Source: Allomyces arbusculus (lineage: Eukaryota; Blastocladiomycota; Blastocladiomycetes; Blastocladiales; Blastocladiaceae). Taken from it: a DNA stretch of 64,000 bases. The translations under genes were made by a program, and so were the position numbers. The notes under the pieces are model-generated. The model worked only from the letters and a program-made list of their open reading frames with translations. It searched no databases and was not told where the DNA came from. This document shows, piece by piece, positions 1-11,975 of this stretch. Every line of letters begins with the position of its first letter. The stretch's first letter is position 1. The stretch is taken from positions 496,001 through 560,000 of the forward strand of contig JADHYV010000002.1 in assembly GCA_027604705.1 (NCBI GenBank), written 5' to 3'.

Positions 1-370
1 TCGCAGGAGCACTGGCCCGTCGCTTCCAGGCAGATAGCACTTGCGACCGAGCTGCACGACGGTGGCCGACTGGCCTCGACCAGCCCGCCCATCGCGGTAG
101 CATCATCGCGGCGCTTTGACTGCAGGAAGTAGTATCTCATTTGGTTGCGACAGACTGGACGGCAGGGGACGGCAGGGGACGGCAGGACCTGCCCGGAAAT
201 GAGAGGAAAATGCGGCGCTGACCAAGCGAACACATCATGCAGCCTATCATCAGATCATTTGACTGCAAAAAATAAGCTCGATGTGCATGACAGGTTGTCA
301 GTTTTCGAGCTGGTTGCGGCGCCGCCCTTGACCTTCTCCCTCTCACCCCCATCTCATTGGTTGCTTCACA
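1..370. other. Left edge, upstream of eL18
   Basis: No gene can be supported here. The stretch contains a thrice-repeated ggcaggggac-type motif near 160-185 and a pyrimidine-rich block near 320-360 just before the proposed eL18 start codon, as expected for a ribosomal-protein promoter and leader. Open frames here lack codon-like composition. Confidence 0.5.
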
Positions 371-1597
371 ATGGTATGGGCCACCAGCCGCCCACTGCCC
401 GCCAGCACCACCAGCACTGCCAGTACTGCGACCGTCGCCATGACCACCACCCACGACCTTTGCCGCCAAACGGCCCAGCAATCCCGAAATCGTTGCCGCA
501 CGCCCCTCGCCCGCTGAAGCGACCGCCGTCGCTCGCGGATTTGGCACGAACTGTCGCCAAAGTCGTTGCCTCGACGCCGTGGTCACGCCCGTCCATCCGT
601 CACGAAACAAACGACCGTCACTCGAAATCGTGACGAAACGCTGCCTCCGCGTTTACATTGCTTCGCTGCACTTGGTGAACCTCGTTTCTGCGGAGATTTC
701 GGCGATGTGTGGCTCGGACGACTCGCGGTTCGAGTTCTGGGCGTGCATGCGTCGATTGCGCGCCCGAAACGATGCTAGCCGAGGGGTTGCACTCGCTGGC
801 GCAAACTGAGCGGGTGGTGATTTGGGGGTCATGGCGACGTCTTGCTTGTTGAGGGTGGTCTGCGTGGTGACTGCGTTAGCCGAACAACCGTCTTGCGGAA
901 ATTACGGTGCCTAACCGTTGATTTGCGTCGTTGCGCGCTGTCCCGTTTGTGCTGTGCAGGGTATCGACATTCAGCGCCACCACGTCAAGAAGACGCAGCG
1001 CAAGGAGGCTGCCTCGGGCAACCCCTACCTGCTGCTGCTCGTCAAGGTGCGTTTTCCTTGAAACTGCTGCTGTCGTGCGGATCGACTGAAGCCACAGAAC
1101 TGACTTGGCAAATTGGGCACGAAATATAGCTGTACAAGTTCCTTGCCCGCCGCACGGACTCTGCCTTCAACAAGACGATCCTGGCGCGTCTGGTCAAGTC
1201 GAAGATCTACAAGCCGCCGGTGTCGCTGTCGAAGATCGCCCTGAACATGAAGGGCAAGGAGGACAAGATTGCCGTCATTGTTGCCCCCGTCACGGACGAC
1301 GTGCGCCTTACGGCGTTCCCCAAGCTGACGGTCGCTGCCCTGAAGTTCACGGCGTCGGCGCGCGCTCGTATCGTCAAGAACGGCGGCGAGGCCATCACGA
1401 TCGACCAGCTGGCGCTGCGCGCGCCGACGGGCTCGAACACGGTCCTCCTCCGCGGCTCGCGCATGCGCGAGGCCGTCAAGCACTTCGGCAAGGCCCCGGG
1501 CACCTCCAAGTCGTCGGCCAAGCCCTACGTGCGCTCCAAGGGCCGCAAGTTCGAGCGCGCTCGTGGCCGTCGCGCGTCGCGTGGCTACAAGAACTAA
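371..1597 (+). CDS. RPL18: 60S ribosomal protein eL18 (L18)
   Basis: Structural protein of the cytosolic large ribosomal subunit. Proposed exons are 371-373, 960-1046 and 1130-1597, giving about 185 residues, the usual length. Exon 2 encodes [11 protein letters not shown] and ends [10 protein letters not shown]. Exon 3 continues [15 protein letters not shown], the hallmark eL18 stretch, and ends in an arginine-rich tail ([11 protein letters not shown]). The second intron (1047-1129, GTGCG...TAG) is certain. The first is inferred: family members start M-G-I-D-I, exon 2 begins with the GGT glycine codon after a TGCAG acceptor, and the best upstream ATG followed directly by a donor is ATG|GTATGG at 371. 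That makes the first coding exon a bare start codon and the intron 586 bp, long for this genome. An alternative first exon cannot be excluded. Confidence 0.93.
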
Positions 1598-3394
1598 GTG
1601 TCTTGCAGCGATGGGGGGCGTGTCGGAGGGTGGGCTTGCGCTGGATATATTTCGGGCCTGCTTCCGGTTCTTTTCTCAAAATCGTTTCAGTTCCAAAACG
1701 TCGTCACGGTCAGTGCCCGCGCTTGTTGATTGTCACCTTGCCAAGTCCATTTGCATACATACGGTTGCAGTCAGGTTGCTGTCAGGTCACAAAGGCTGTA
1801 AGCCCGAGACAACTCATCCCATGCAACTGGTACAAATCGATTGTGAGGAGTATGTGGATGGATGTGGGGTAGACGTGTAGATGCGCAATTCGCACTCCTT
1901 GGGCCGCTTGCGAGTCACGGAACCGGGTCTGCTCAGCTCATTTCAAGACCGTGTTGCGCAAAAGATGGTTTGTGCTCCGTTGCCTCACACCACTCAAATG
2001 CGCTTCCGGCCCAGCGTCGCATATCAACAGAAGGAAGGAGCAACAACGTCGACGACCCAATACACTGGAACCACTCCCCCCCACCTCCCAGCCGCATTGA
2101 TGCGACCCCATTGCTTAATTTGACAAGAAGTGCTTTCTCAATCGTTCTTGACCATACACGTCCCATGTCCATTGCTTCTCGAGTATATCATGCGACGAGT
2201 TTGCTGTTGACCTGCCGTCGTTGATAATTACGCGCTGCGTGACAATCGACGGTGCGGTTTTCCGTGCTTGGCGGAGGTTCTTGGCCGGGGCCCGCGCGTG
2301 ACCAAGGCGGATGGGCTGGGACGAGCCATGGGGAATCGGCGAGTCGGGGTCTCTGTTGTTGATTAATGGCACCGATTTGAGGATGAGGCGGGTTTGTTGG
2401 AAGAGATGGGATGTCTATGAAATGGCATGCAGGGATGGCGAGCGTCGCTTGGGGGCTGGACCGCAGATCAGTTGCTGGTTACCAAAGAATCAGCAGCTCG
2501 CGGTCGGAAAATGCCGATGCACTGGTCAAAAGCGTCCTTGAGCTCGCACGAGGTCTACATCATGAAAAAACTGCGCTGACTATCCTGGTGATGCTCATGT
2601 TTGGCCATTCTCATGGCCGCGCTCAAAACGCCATCCTGTTTTCGCGATTTGTAGTGGTGCGTGTCTTCCTTTTGCGTGGACTTGAACAAGCTGGCACGGT
2701 GTCCTGATGTTGACGACCAAGAAACTAAGCGCAAAGGAATCAAATAATACAGACACCGGCGCGCGGCCCCCCTCACGATTTAGGAGGAGGCGCCTGGTAT
2801 CCCGAAAGGAATAGGGGCGCGCGTTGGAGAGATGAAGACGGGATGAGACGAAATTAGGCATGGGCCAAGAACAACAGTGAGGTGGGGAGTGGCCGAAACG
2901 AAACGGGATGTGCTGGAAAAAACGAAGTAAACGAGCGAGCCGACCGAAAAGGAAAGAAAGTAGCAGTGGTGGACGGGAGTGGGGGGGGACGGCGCGTACA
3001 AACACAAGTTGGCCCGCACCGAACCCGGATCGGCCGCGTGCATTGGAACGGGTGGAGAAAAAAGGAATCTGGTCAACGATCAAACGACCACGGAAAAAAC
3101 GTGCGGAACAACGAGACAGATAGACAAATTCAATGACATTGCATGAGCGTGCGTCTCCGGTGGACGCCACGAAGAGAGAAAGGACAAAGAAACAAACGCA
3201 GGTCGCCGTACGCGGACCGGCGGCAGGTACCACAAATGTTGAATCGTGGTCATGTAAAGACACGGACATCGGCGCGATTTCCGGTTGGCAATGGTGCAAG
3301 GGTTTGGGTGGATGAAAACGAGGGCTCGACCGCCCCACACGCACACGCGCGCGCGGTCGGTCAATGTCGGCGCGAAACACGCCGAGGTATCCGC
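1598..3394. other. Intergenic, between convergent eL18 and PUF genes
   Basis: About 1.8 kb holding the 3' regions of eL18 (+) and the PUF gene (-). Composition is less GC-rich than the flanking exons and several stretches are A-rich on the plus strand (2880-3130). Open frames of 70-120 codons exist in several phases, but none has a recognisable domain or coherent splice structure. Nothing further is supported. Confidence 0.5.
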
Positions 3395-6276
3395 TCAGAT
3401 CATTTGCGGGGGCCAGTTGAGCTTGGCCATGATGCGCTTGCCATAGGGCGTGTTGCGGATCAGCGGCACGAGCGGGGCCAGACACTCGATGAGCGTCGCC
3501 TTCTGGTGCGGATCGGCATAGTCGATCGACGTCTGAACGACATAATTGGCATACGCGTCGCGCAAGAGCCGGTCGAGCGTGTCGCGCGACGCATAGAGCT
3601 CGGCAATCAGCGGGCGGCGCACGTCGCGCGCGACATGTGCGACGCGCAGGCACTTTTCGACTACGTTGCTGGCAAATTTCTGCATGGCGAGCGCGGGCAC
3701 GTGGCCGCGCAACCGCATCGCCACGGCCTCGATCAAGTGCGGGTCGCCCATGTCGAGCACGTACTGCACGACGTAGTTGCCAAACGGATCCTTGACGAGG
3801 TGTAGGCAATGCGTCGTGATCTCCTGCGCGAGCCGGCGCCGTGGTTCGGGCGCCGCGTAATCGAGGCACCGCTGCAACACGCAGCACCCGTGCCGGTGCG
3901 TAGCCACTTCAACACAGTGCCGCGTCACGGCATCAAAGATGAACTGCGCGTCCGACGGCGTCAGCTTGACGAGGCACTTCTGCACGACATGGTTGCCGTT
4001 CAAGTCTTTGACGAGCGCGACCGTGTGCCGCGACAGCGCCTGCACGAGCCGCGCAATCTGGCCGGGCGTGTGCACGTGGTCGACGAGTTTCTGGACAGCG
4101 CGCGTTCCGTGCATGTTGAGCGCGATCCCGACGAGATCGTGTGCGACATTGTCGAGAATCGCCATCTTCTGGTTCTCCGAGAGGTAGTCGAGCAGCTTCT
4201 GGCACAGATAGTTGCCAAACGGATCCATCATGAGCTCGCCAAACTGCGGGAGCAGTTCCTCGAGCAGCCGCGTACCCGCTGCGGCCCCACCCTCTTCGAG
4301 CTTGCGCTGCATGAACCGGCACCCGTGCTGGTCCTTGGCAAGCACCAAAAACTGGCCAATGCAGTCCTCGAGCGCCATCCCAGCAAACCGGCCCTCCGAC
4401 TCGGCGAGGTTTGAGGGCGAGTGCATACCGCCAACACCGCCGCCGTGATGGCCGCGGTGATGCGCCGACCCCGTCGAGCTCAGCGACATGGACGAGAGCG
4501 ACGGCGACATGCCGAGCGAGCTCGACCCGCCCATGTACCACGGCTGGTGCGAGTTGCTGCCGCGACGCCCACCCATTCCGCCCCCGTACCCGCGCGGACC
4601 GCCGGCGCCCGTGTTGCCCGAGTGACCTGCCGACGACGGCGGTGCCATCATGGGCAAGATCCCGACGGGCCCGAGCTGCGGGTGGTGCAGGATCGCATTG
4701 TACATGATCCCCGAGTTGCCGGGCATGCCCGTGCCAGGCGCAAACATAGACTGCGCGTGCTGCTGCGACGACTGCGTCGAGTAGTTGTCAAGATGCGCGG
4801 GCGCGGCACCAGCGAGGCCCTCGGCCGAGTAGAGGCCGTACCCTGTGTCCATCTGCGGCATCGTGCCAGCGAGCTGGTGCATCGACATGCTTCCTGTCGC
4901 GCCACTAGCACCGTTATTGGCCATGGCGTCGGCAGCCAGCCGCTGGAAGAGCGTCGCGCTACTGTTGTTGTTCCCGTGGTGCCCGTACCCACCGGAATGG
5001 CGCGGATTCCCACCATAGTTCTGCTGCTGGTGCCAAGCAGCGCCGCCAGTCCCGCGCGTCGCAGCCGAATCGACAATGTGCAGATAATGGCACCGGTCGC
5101 CCCACGCGCAGTGACCCTCCTGGAAATACTTGCACACGCGCGGCGTCGGCCCGCCATGCGACGACGACGTGACAGGGGTCGCGGGTGCACACAAGTCGGG
5201 CGCCTGGTCGTGGCTGCGGTGCATCGGGCGCATATCGTGCGCGGCCATCGGGTCGAGCTGCCCGTGCGTCAAGCTCGATCCAGACACGAGCCGAGCGCGG
5301 TCGCCCATACTGGGCGGGACCGTCGGGCCCGAGAAGGACCGCTTGGGCCATGTCGCGTAAAGCCCGCTCGCCGACCGACCGTACGCGCTGCCGTCGTAGC
5401 TGGTACCCGTGTTGCCCGCGCCGTTGTCTGTGGTCAGGTCCGAGTAGGTCGGCTTGGGCGTCCACGCGGCAGCGGTGCCCGTGAACGCGTCATTCTGCAG
5501 CGGCGCCGACGACGTCGGGACCGACGCAGTGCCCCAGTCGGCACCGGCCGACGTGTCGTACGCGCCGTTGTTGCCACTCGACGACATGAGCATCGTGTCG
5601 GCCGAGCCAGTCTGGTACCGCGCGGTCGCACTGGCCGCACCGCCATTGTTGAGTGACGCGAACGAGTCGCTGGCGCCGCTTGGCGACAAGCGCGCGGGCA
5701 AGTCTCCCTGGAAGGGCCCACCCCATTGGTCGAGCGTGGTCCCGGGCGTCGACTGCGCCGACGTGGACGTGCGCGCCCACGTGTCGTGCTCGCCGGCGCG
5801 GTGGTGCAGCGTCATGGACGCGTTGAAGGCCGCTGCCAAGTCTAGTGAGAAGGAGGAGACCGCGTGAGATCATGGTGCCTCAATTCAAGTTGGAGGGCAA
5901 CGGGCAACGCAAAGTATGTGTACCGTCAGGACCACTCGCCGCGCTCGCCGTGGTAACCGCACGCGTCGATCCGGGCACCGCGTCATACTGGCGCGTCTCA
6001 TGCTGTTCGGGCTGCGTCGTGGCCGGCGGCGAAATCGGGCCCGTCGTCGACGACTGCTGTTGATCTGTCGGCGGCGAACCAGCCGCGCGCAGACTCCCGC
6101 GGCTGCTGAGCGGGTTGTCGGCGTGCGAGTCAGTGGACAAGCTCGGCATGCTCCCGCTGCGGCCCGACGCGAGCAGCGAGGTCCCCTGCGGCGGCGCGAT
6201 AAACGAATCCGAGGCCGCCGCGAGCGAGACCGATGACGACGACGAGGCCGAAATGGTGCGCGGCTGGTGCTGCTGC

Positions 6277-6308
<32 letters not shown>

Positions 6309-6312
6309 GTAC

Positions 6313-6344
<32 letters not shown>

Positions 6345-6600
6345 TTGGTACTGGTGCTGCTGGTTCTGCGCGCCGGCGAGCGAGTAGGCAAACGGGTCCT
6401 GCGGGTCATAGGCCGACGCGTGCGGCGACGGCTGTGGGTGCGTTGCGTGGGAGGGCGTGATCGATGGGCAGATGGACGTTCCCATGGGTCAGATCACAGC
6501 GTAACAAGCGACACGGCCACCGTCCCCAATTTCGCGGCACCCCGACAGTGCGAACTCGACGTGCATTACAAGAACCAACCCATCACATACCACGTGGAAG

Positions 6601-6634
<34 letters not shown>

Positions 6635-6839
6635 CGTGCTGCTGCTGCTGGCCGGGCGACCCGCGACGCTCGAGCGACAGACCGGGCGGCGGCGGCGGCG
6701 GATACTCGGCCGAGGGCGACTTGGCCGGGAACTGCGTGTTGGCGTCGATCCACGGCGCCGAGGTCGGTGGGTAGGCGCCGGCGCCCAACGCGTGCTGGTC
6801 GGGCGTGAGGAGGTTGGTCACGGAGCCCGCCCGCAGCAT
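3395..6839 (-). CDS. PUF-family RNA-binding protein with a CCCH zinc finger
   Basis: Predicted post-transcriptional regulator that binds mRNA 3' UTRs. Exons on the minus strand are 6839-6591, 6431-5924 and 5841-3395, giving 1,067 residues; phases agree at both junctions (donors GTATGT and GTACAC). The N-terminal half is disordered and carries two polyglutamine tracts, one in each of the first two exons. A single CCCH finger lies near residues 489-508 (VCKYFQEGHCAWGDRCHYLH, spacing C-x7-C-x5-C-x3-H). Residues about 735-1060 form a full Pumilio domain of eight repeats with RNA-contact cores such as DQHGCRFMQ, DPFGNYLCQ, NMHGTRAVQ, DLNGNHVVQ, HRHGCCVLQ, DPFGNYVVQ, FASNVVEK and DAYANYVVQ. The family assignment is certain. 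The CCCH-PUF combination is uncommon; I did not match it to a named yeast PUF. The start is the first methionine of the coherent frame (MLRAGSVTNLL). Confidence 0.93.
6267..6362 (-). repeat. CAG/CAA tract encoding polyglutamine
   Basis: Triplet-repeat run in exon 2 of the PUF gene, about 30 glutamine codons interrupted by Y, H and N. CAA interruptions are frequent, so the tract is an imperfect CAG/CAA mix rather than a pure repeat. Confidence 0.9.
6600..6651 (-). repeat. Second CAG tract encoding polyglutamine
   Basis: Nearly pure CAG run just before the donor of the first PUF intron, split by a single HG insertion. It is purer than the exon 2 tract and so more likely to vary in length between strains. 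Confidence 0.9.
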
Positions 6840-7697
6840 GGTGGTGCGAATGACGTTGATTGAGGTGCGGGCGGCGAGAGACGCGTCGTTGGTCGGAAGG
6901 CTTGCTTGTGGAGCACGCCCAAGTGAGCGGCCAGGACGAGGAGCGCGGGAGGGAGGGAGAGAACGGATCGCGGGGCACGCGCGCTGGCAGATCAAGCGCT
7001 CGAGGAAGAGTGGGAGGATGGGTTGGATGTCGAGGGGCGACGCTCTGTCAAGAAGGGCGGCGGGCGACCAGGTGCGACGCGACCCTCTGCCAACAATTCG
7101 GTGCCGCCCGAACGCGCGCGGCACAACGGTGTCTCGTTTGTGTTGTGTTCGTGGCCTGCCAGACTGGCGCGCTTGACAGGCCCAGCGGAGAGTGAGAGTG
7201 GGAACACAGCGCACGGGAGACGCAGATTGGTCACTCGTCATGCACACTTTTTGCTTTCGCACGCGGCCGTCGTCGTCGCCCACGACCACAGCCTTCGCCC
7301 GGCGCTCGCCCTCATTCATCCCACAAGAGAACGCCCTCACCGTCGCCATATTTGTGGCAGCACGGGAACGATCAACGAACAGTCGGTGGGATCTCAAGGG
7401 CCCTCTCATTGTCACCCACGCCGGCGAATACCACTGGCACCGACCGACCTCCTCTCACGCTCTTCCGGCCAGACGCTCGCGCTGCAGCAAGTTGTCCGGC
7501 TCGCCATGCTGGGAATGCGGCGCACAACGACGTCCGGCACAAGGCGACAGGACAAGCGTCTCCTCGCGTGTCCGCATGTCGGTGAAGAACAGCAACGTGT
7601 CCTGTGACTGCGCCTGACTGCGACGCGCCGGCACCCTCACCACCATCGCGACCGCGACGCGAAACCACGAACCACGAGGACGACGCTACCACCAACC
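6840..7697. other. Divergent promoter interval between PUF (-) and RIO1 (+)
   Basis: Start codons face away from each other across 858 bp, so both promoters and 5' leaders must lie here. No convincing TATA element or CDS was seen. A 5'-leader intron for either gene is possible but not demonstrated. Confidence 0.5.
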
Positions 7698-9848
7698 ATG
7701 CCCAAGAACAACAAGTCGCGCGCCGCTCCGGCTGCTGCGGCCGCTGTCCCTGCCGCGGTCGTTGTACCGACGACCCCAGCTGCACCCGCACCTGTCGCTG
7801 GCCCTGTCGACGGCCAGTTTGACGATGCCAGCGAAGACGAGGTCGATCACGTCCCCGAGCCTCGTAGCGACATAATCGCGCATAACGAGACGAGTTCGCC
7901 AGATGCCGATGCCGAACACGACCTCCATGACGCTGCGTTGGCCGAAGATTACGCCTACACGCACGACGACTACGCCGACGACGACCAGCCCTATGCCGAC
8001 GACGACGCCGTCTTCGACTCGGCCGACCGCTACGCCAACGCCTACGCGGCCTCGGGCGACTATGGCGTGGCCGGCGCCGGCGGTGTCGACACGCGCCACG
8101 TTCTGCACAAGTTGACCGACAAGTCGGACCGCGCGACCGCCGAGCAAGTGCTCGATCCGCGCACGCGCATGATCCTGTTCAAGATCGTCAACCAAGGGCT
8201 GCTCGCCGAAATTCACGGGTGTGTGTCGACGGGGAAAGAAGCCAACGTCTACCACGCCGTCACCGCGTCGGGTCAGCACCGCGCCATCAAGGTCTACAAG
8301 ACATCGATTCTCGTCTTCAAAGACCGTGACCGGTACGTCTCGGGCGAACACCGGTTCCGTCACGGGTATGCGCGGCACAACCCGCGCAAGATGGTCAAGG
8401 TCTGGGCCGAAAAGGAAATGCGCAACTTGAAGCGCCTGCGTGCCGCTGGGATCCCGTCGCCCGAACCGCTCCTGCTTAAGTTGCACGTGCTCGTCATGGA
8501 TTTCATTGGCGACACTGACGGCCGTGCGGCGCCGAGGTTAAAAGACGCCAACTTGGACGCGAAACGCGCCAAGCGCGCCTACCACTCGCTGCTGCGCATG
8601 ATGTGGGTGCTCTTCCATGAGTGCCGGCTCGTGCATGCCGACTTGTCCGAGTACAATATCCTCTACCACCAGAAACAGTGCTATATCATTGACGTTTCGC
8701 AGTCCGTCGAGCACGAACACCCGCACGCGCTCGAGTTTTTGCGCAAGGATTGCGCCAACGTCACCGAGTTTTTCCGGAAAAAGGGCGTCGCGGTTCTCTC
8801 GCTGCGCGAACTGTTTGATTTTGTCACGAATGCCGCGCTCAAGCCTGCCGCACCGGCGGCGACCACTGCGGCTTCCGCGACGCCCATACCTCCCGCGACC
8901 GCGTCGGCCAACGTTGGCACTGGCGCGGCCGACGCCATGGTCGCGGCCGCCGAGAACCTCGATACCATGGACGTGGCCGCGCCCACGGCGCTCACGTCGC
9001 TCAAGTGTCCGTCCACCGTCGACGAGCATCTCGCGGCGCTGCTCGATGCGGCCGAGGCGCGCGGGAAGGAGTCGCGCAACGCGGCCAAGCGCGCACAGAA
9101 TGCCGATATGAACGCGCTGCAAGTGGAAGAGGAGGTGTTCAAGCACGCCTACGTACCGCGCACGCTCGACGAGGTGGTCGATATGGAGCGAGACATGTAC
9201 GACGTGATTAACCAAGGACGCGCGCATGAGCTGGTCTACAAGGATTTGTTGGCGTTGCCGGGGGTGGGCAAGACCGAGGCGGCCGTGGAGGAGAAGAAGG
9301 GGGGTAAGAAGGAGAAGAAGGCGGCTCCTTCAGCAGTGGATAAGAAGAAGGGCAAGAAGGGCGGCAAGAAATCGGGCAAGAGTGCTGAGCCGGTGGCCCC
9401 CGAGTCGGACCTCGACGACTACGAGCTCGTCGAGCCGCCCACGTTGGTCCCGGAACCGGCACTCCCCCCGCTGCAGGCGACCGCGGCACCTGCTGCGATG
9501 CAGTCGGCCGCGACCCTCGATTTGCTCCTTGCCCCGCTAGCGCTCAACGACGCGACCGTGCCCGTTGGCGACGAGGTGGAATTGGTTCTGAGTGACCTCG
9601 AGGACTCGGACTCGGACGAGGAGAGCGATGGCGATGATGCGTCGGACGATGACGCGTCCGATGACGAGGACGGCGCCGACGACCGCCCAGCCAAGGCGCC
9701 GCGCGGGAAGAAGCACATGGACAAGGAGGAGAAGAAGGCGCTCAAGCAGCAGACCAAGGAGGCGAAGCGCGAGAAGCGCAAGACCAAGATCCCCAAGGCC
9801 GTCAAGAAGCGCAAGGAGAAGCTCAACAAGGAAAAGTCGAAGAAGTAG
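7698..9848 (+). CDS. RIO1: RIO1 atypical protein kinase/ATPase
   Basis: Late 40S ribosomal subunit maturation factor of the RIO family, acting in the cytoplasm on pre-40S particles. Intronless, 716 residues. After an acidic, alanine-rich N-terminus come the RIO1 signature [20 protein letters not shown], the nucleotide-binding loop STGKEANVY (residues 177-185), the catalytic loop HADLSEYN with Asp315, the metal-binding IIDVSQ with Asp332 (the RIO equivalent of DFG), and [15 protein letters not shown], nearly identical to animal and yeast RIO1. The C-terminal 200 residues are lysine- and aspartate-rich, as in other RIO1 proteins where this tail affects localisation. The protein is longer than yeast Rio1 (484) because of low-complexity extensions. 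CMS1, another small-subunit factor, follows on the same strand. Confidence 0.97.
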   Translation: MPKNNKSRAAPAAAAAVPAAVVVPTTPAAPAPVAGPVDGQFDDASEDEVDHVPEPRSDIIAHNETSSPDADAEHDLHDAALAEDYAYTHDDYADDDQPYADDDAVFDSADRYANAYAASGDYGVAGAGGVDTRHVLHKLTDKSDRATAEQVLDPRTRMILFKIVNQGLLAEIHGCVSTGKEANVYHAVTASGQHRAIKVYKTSILVFKDRDRYVSGEHRFRHGYARHNPRKMVKVWAEKEMRNLKRLRAAGIPSPEPLLLKLHVLVMDFIGDTDGRAAPRLKDANLDAKRAKRAYHSLLRMMWVLFHECRLVHADLSEYNILYHQKQCYIIDVSQSVEHEHPHALEFLRKDCANVTEFFRKKGVAVLSLRELFDFVTNAALKPAAPAATTAASATPIPPATASANVGTGAADAMVAAAENLDTMDVAAPTALTSLKCPSTVDEHLAALLDAAEARGKESRNAAKRAQNADMNALQVEEEVFKHAYVPRTLDEVVDMERDMYDVINQGRAHELVYKDLLALPGVGKTEAAVEEKKGGKKEKKAAPSAVDKKKGKKGGKKSGKSAEPVAPESDLDDYELVEPPTLVPEPALPPLQATAAPAAMQSAATLDLLLAPLALNDATVPVGDEVELVLSDLEDSDSDEESDGDDASDDDASDDEDGADDRPAKAPRGKKHMDKEEKKALKQQTKEAKREKRKTKIPKAVKKRKEKLNKEKSKK

Positions 9849-10218
9849 GGCGAATCCTCTTGGGTTGCTGGTGGGCGCGGCTCGTCATTTTGTGTGAATA
9901 CATTTTGCATTTCTCGGCGGACATGGTTCACGTCGTTGGATCACATCTGGTTTGGGCTCGCAGAACGCGACGTTGCCGCCGGTTGTTACATTCTATCCCC
10001 AGACTGGGGTGGGGTGTGGATAGAACCCCTGCCTTTGGTTGCAAGCACGATGAATCTCACGGTGGCAACGAAATCCCCAGGTCTCGCGCAACGCGTCATG
10101 TGCGCTCGGGTGATAATGTCAACTGCTCTGATCAGGGTCGGTTCCTCCCATTTCCACTCGGCCGTTGGACACGACGTTTTTTGAGCTCGATTCAGCCAGA
10201 GCAATCGCACGCAAAACA
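9849..10218. other. Intergenic between RIO1 and CMS1
   Basis: 370 bp holding the 3' end of RIO1 and the promoter of CMS1. No additional gene or recognisable element was seen. Confidence 0.5.
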
Positions 10219-11975
10219 ATGGCGCGCAAACCCAAGAACCGGAACAAGAAGCCCGCGGCTGCAGCCGCGGTTGCAGCCGCGGCCACCCCGACAGCGTCAC
10301 CTCCATCACCGGCTGCCACCAACGCCCCGCTCGAGTCCATCGCACCCAGTGTGCCCATCGAGGACAATGACGCCGACATGGAGGTTGACACCAAGTCGCA
10401 CGCGAATTATGCCGATGAGGATGATTTCGGGTTTGACGCGGACGGCGACGTGGCGCTTGACGGGGTCGCCGCCGCTGATCTCGAAGTGAGCGACGACGAC
10501 ATGGACTTGGCACCGACGAGCGGCACAGCCGCAGGTGGCGTGCTCGCTGCAGCACTGGACGAGGAGGTCGCGGCGGAGCAGTCGGACGATGGCGAGGAGC
10601 AGGAAGGGTCCAAGAAGCGCAAGCGCACGCAAAATGCCAAGGATAAGAGCAAGGAGAAGAAGCGGCGCAAATTTGCGGAGTCGCTCGACCGTGCGACGCT
10701 CAAGGATCGCTCGCCGTTTGCGCAGGCCGAGCACTTGGCCAAGCACTTGCTGGATTACACGATCAATGATCGTAAAATGACGACGATTGAGGTGCAGGAC
10801 AAGCTGTTGCCTGGTAAGTTACTCACGGTGGGGGTGATCGTTCGTGATCGACGATGAATTTGCGCTCACGATTGTGGCTAGAATCACGCTTCTTGGACCT
10901 GTCCAATTTTGGCGAGGTCAACGACGCGCGGTATCCCGAGCTCGTGCGGAGGGGTATGGTCTTGAGCAGTTCTTGCGAGCTATTTGAACTCTGGGCAATC
11001 ACTGACGAATTCCCTTTTTCGCTTGTAGCTGTCCCGACGCTTGACGACTACTTTGTGCAGCCTGGCGAGCGGCGGCCAAAAGCGTCCAAGATGAACCTGC
11101 GCAAGCGCGGCCCGCTCCTGCTCATCATTTGCACATCCGGGATCCGGTGCATGGACGTGATCCGCGCATTGCGGCCGCTGACCGATGGCGGCGCCGACGA
11201 TCACTACGACTCGAGCTCGTTCCGCGGCGGGCGCAGCGGCCGTGGCGGCCGTGGCGGATCACGCGGTGGACGCGGTGGTCGTGGTGGTCGCGGCGGCAGC
11301 TTTGGCGGCCGTGACGACCGCGCATTTGACGAGCGCGCGCCGAAATCGAGCAACACGCACGTCAAGATTGCCAAGCTGTTTGCCAAACACATGAAGGTCG
11401 ACGAGCAGGTCGAGTTTTTGGCCAATCATCCGGCGCACTTGGCCGTGGGCACGCCGAACCGGATTGCTAAGCTCTTGGATCTGGGCGCGCTCAAGACGCG
11501 CAACTTGCACGCGGTCGTGCTCGATGCAACATTCCGCGACGGCAAGCAGCGCACGCTGTTTACGGCCAACGAGTCGCGCGCCGAGTTTTTCCAGCTGTAC
11601 CTCGACCATCTTGCCAAGGTGTGCCGCGAGCGAAGTGCTGATGACGAGGCCCAGGGCGACGAGGACAAGATGGACGTGGACGCCGCGCTGCCGACCGCGA
11701 TGGAGAGGAATGACGACGACGACAACGACGACGAGGGCGACGACGCAGTGAAGGAGGACATGACTGCTGAGGATGCCGACTCGGAGTCGTCTGACAACGA
11801 GTCTGATGCCGACGAGGCCGGCGAAGAGGGCAAGGGTGCCGACAGTGAAAAGTCGTCGCGGCGCAAGGGCAAGGGCGGCGAGAAGCGGCGTGGTAAGAAG
11901 AAGAAGCCAGTGCTGCGGATTCCAGACCCGCCAGCGGCGCCTGAGCTGCCGGCCCCGCCAATGTGTATTTTTTGA
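10219..11975 (+). CDS. CMS1: CMS1 family ribosome-biogenesis protein
   Basis: Homologue of the Cms1 small-subunit-processome-associated protein, with a degenerate DEAD-helicase-like core. Exons are 10219-10813, 10882-10953 and 11029-11975, giving 537 residues; donors are GTAAGT and GTATGG and phases fit. The family core is visible: FAESLDRATLKDRSPFAQAE, LSNFGEVNDARYPELV, PTLDDYFVQP, GPLLLIICTSGIRCMDVIR (the Walker-like strand and SGxR motif) and HLAVGTPNRIAKLLDLGAL, which mimics helicase motif GTPGR. An RGG/GGR stretch (about 15 glycine-arginine units) interrupts the core between RALRPL and HVKIAKLFAKHMKV, and the C-terminus is acidic then basic. The RGG insertion is unusual and may add RNA affinity. 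Orientation and proximity to RIO1 agree with a shared role in ribosome assembly. Confidence 0.88.

Noticed and set aside
724-740. B-box-like ggttcgagttc in the eL18 5' region
   Set aside because: One mismatch to the consensus, no A-box at proper distance and no acceptor stem.
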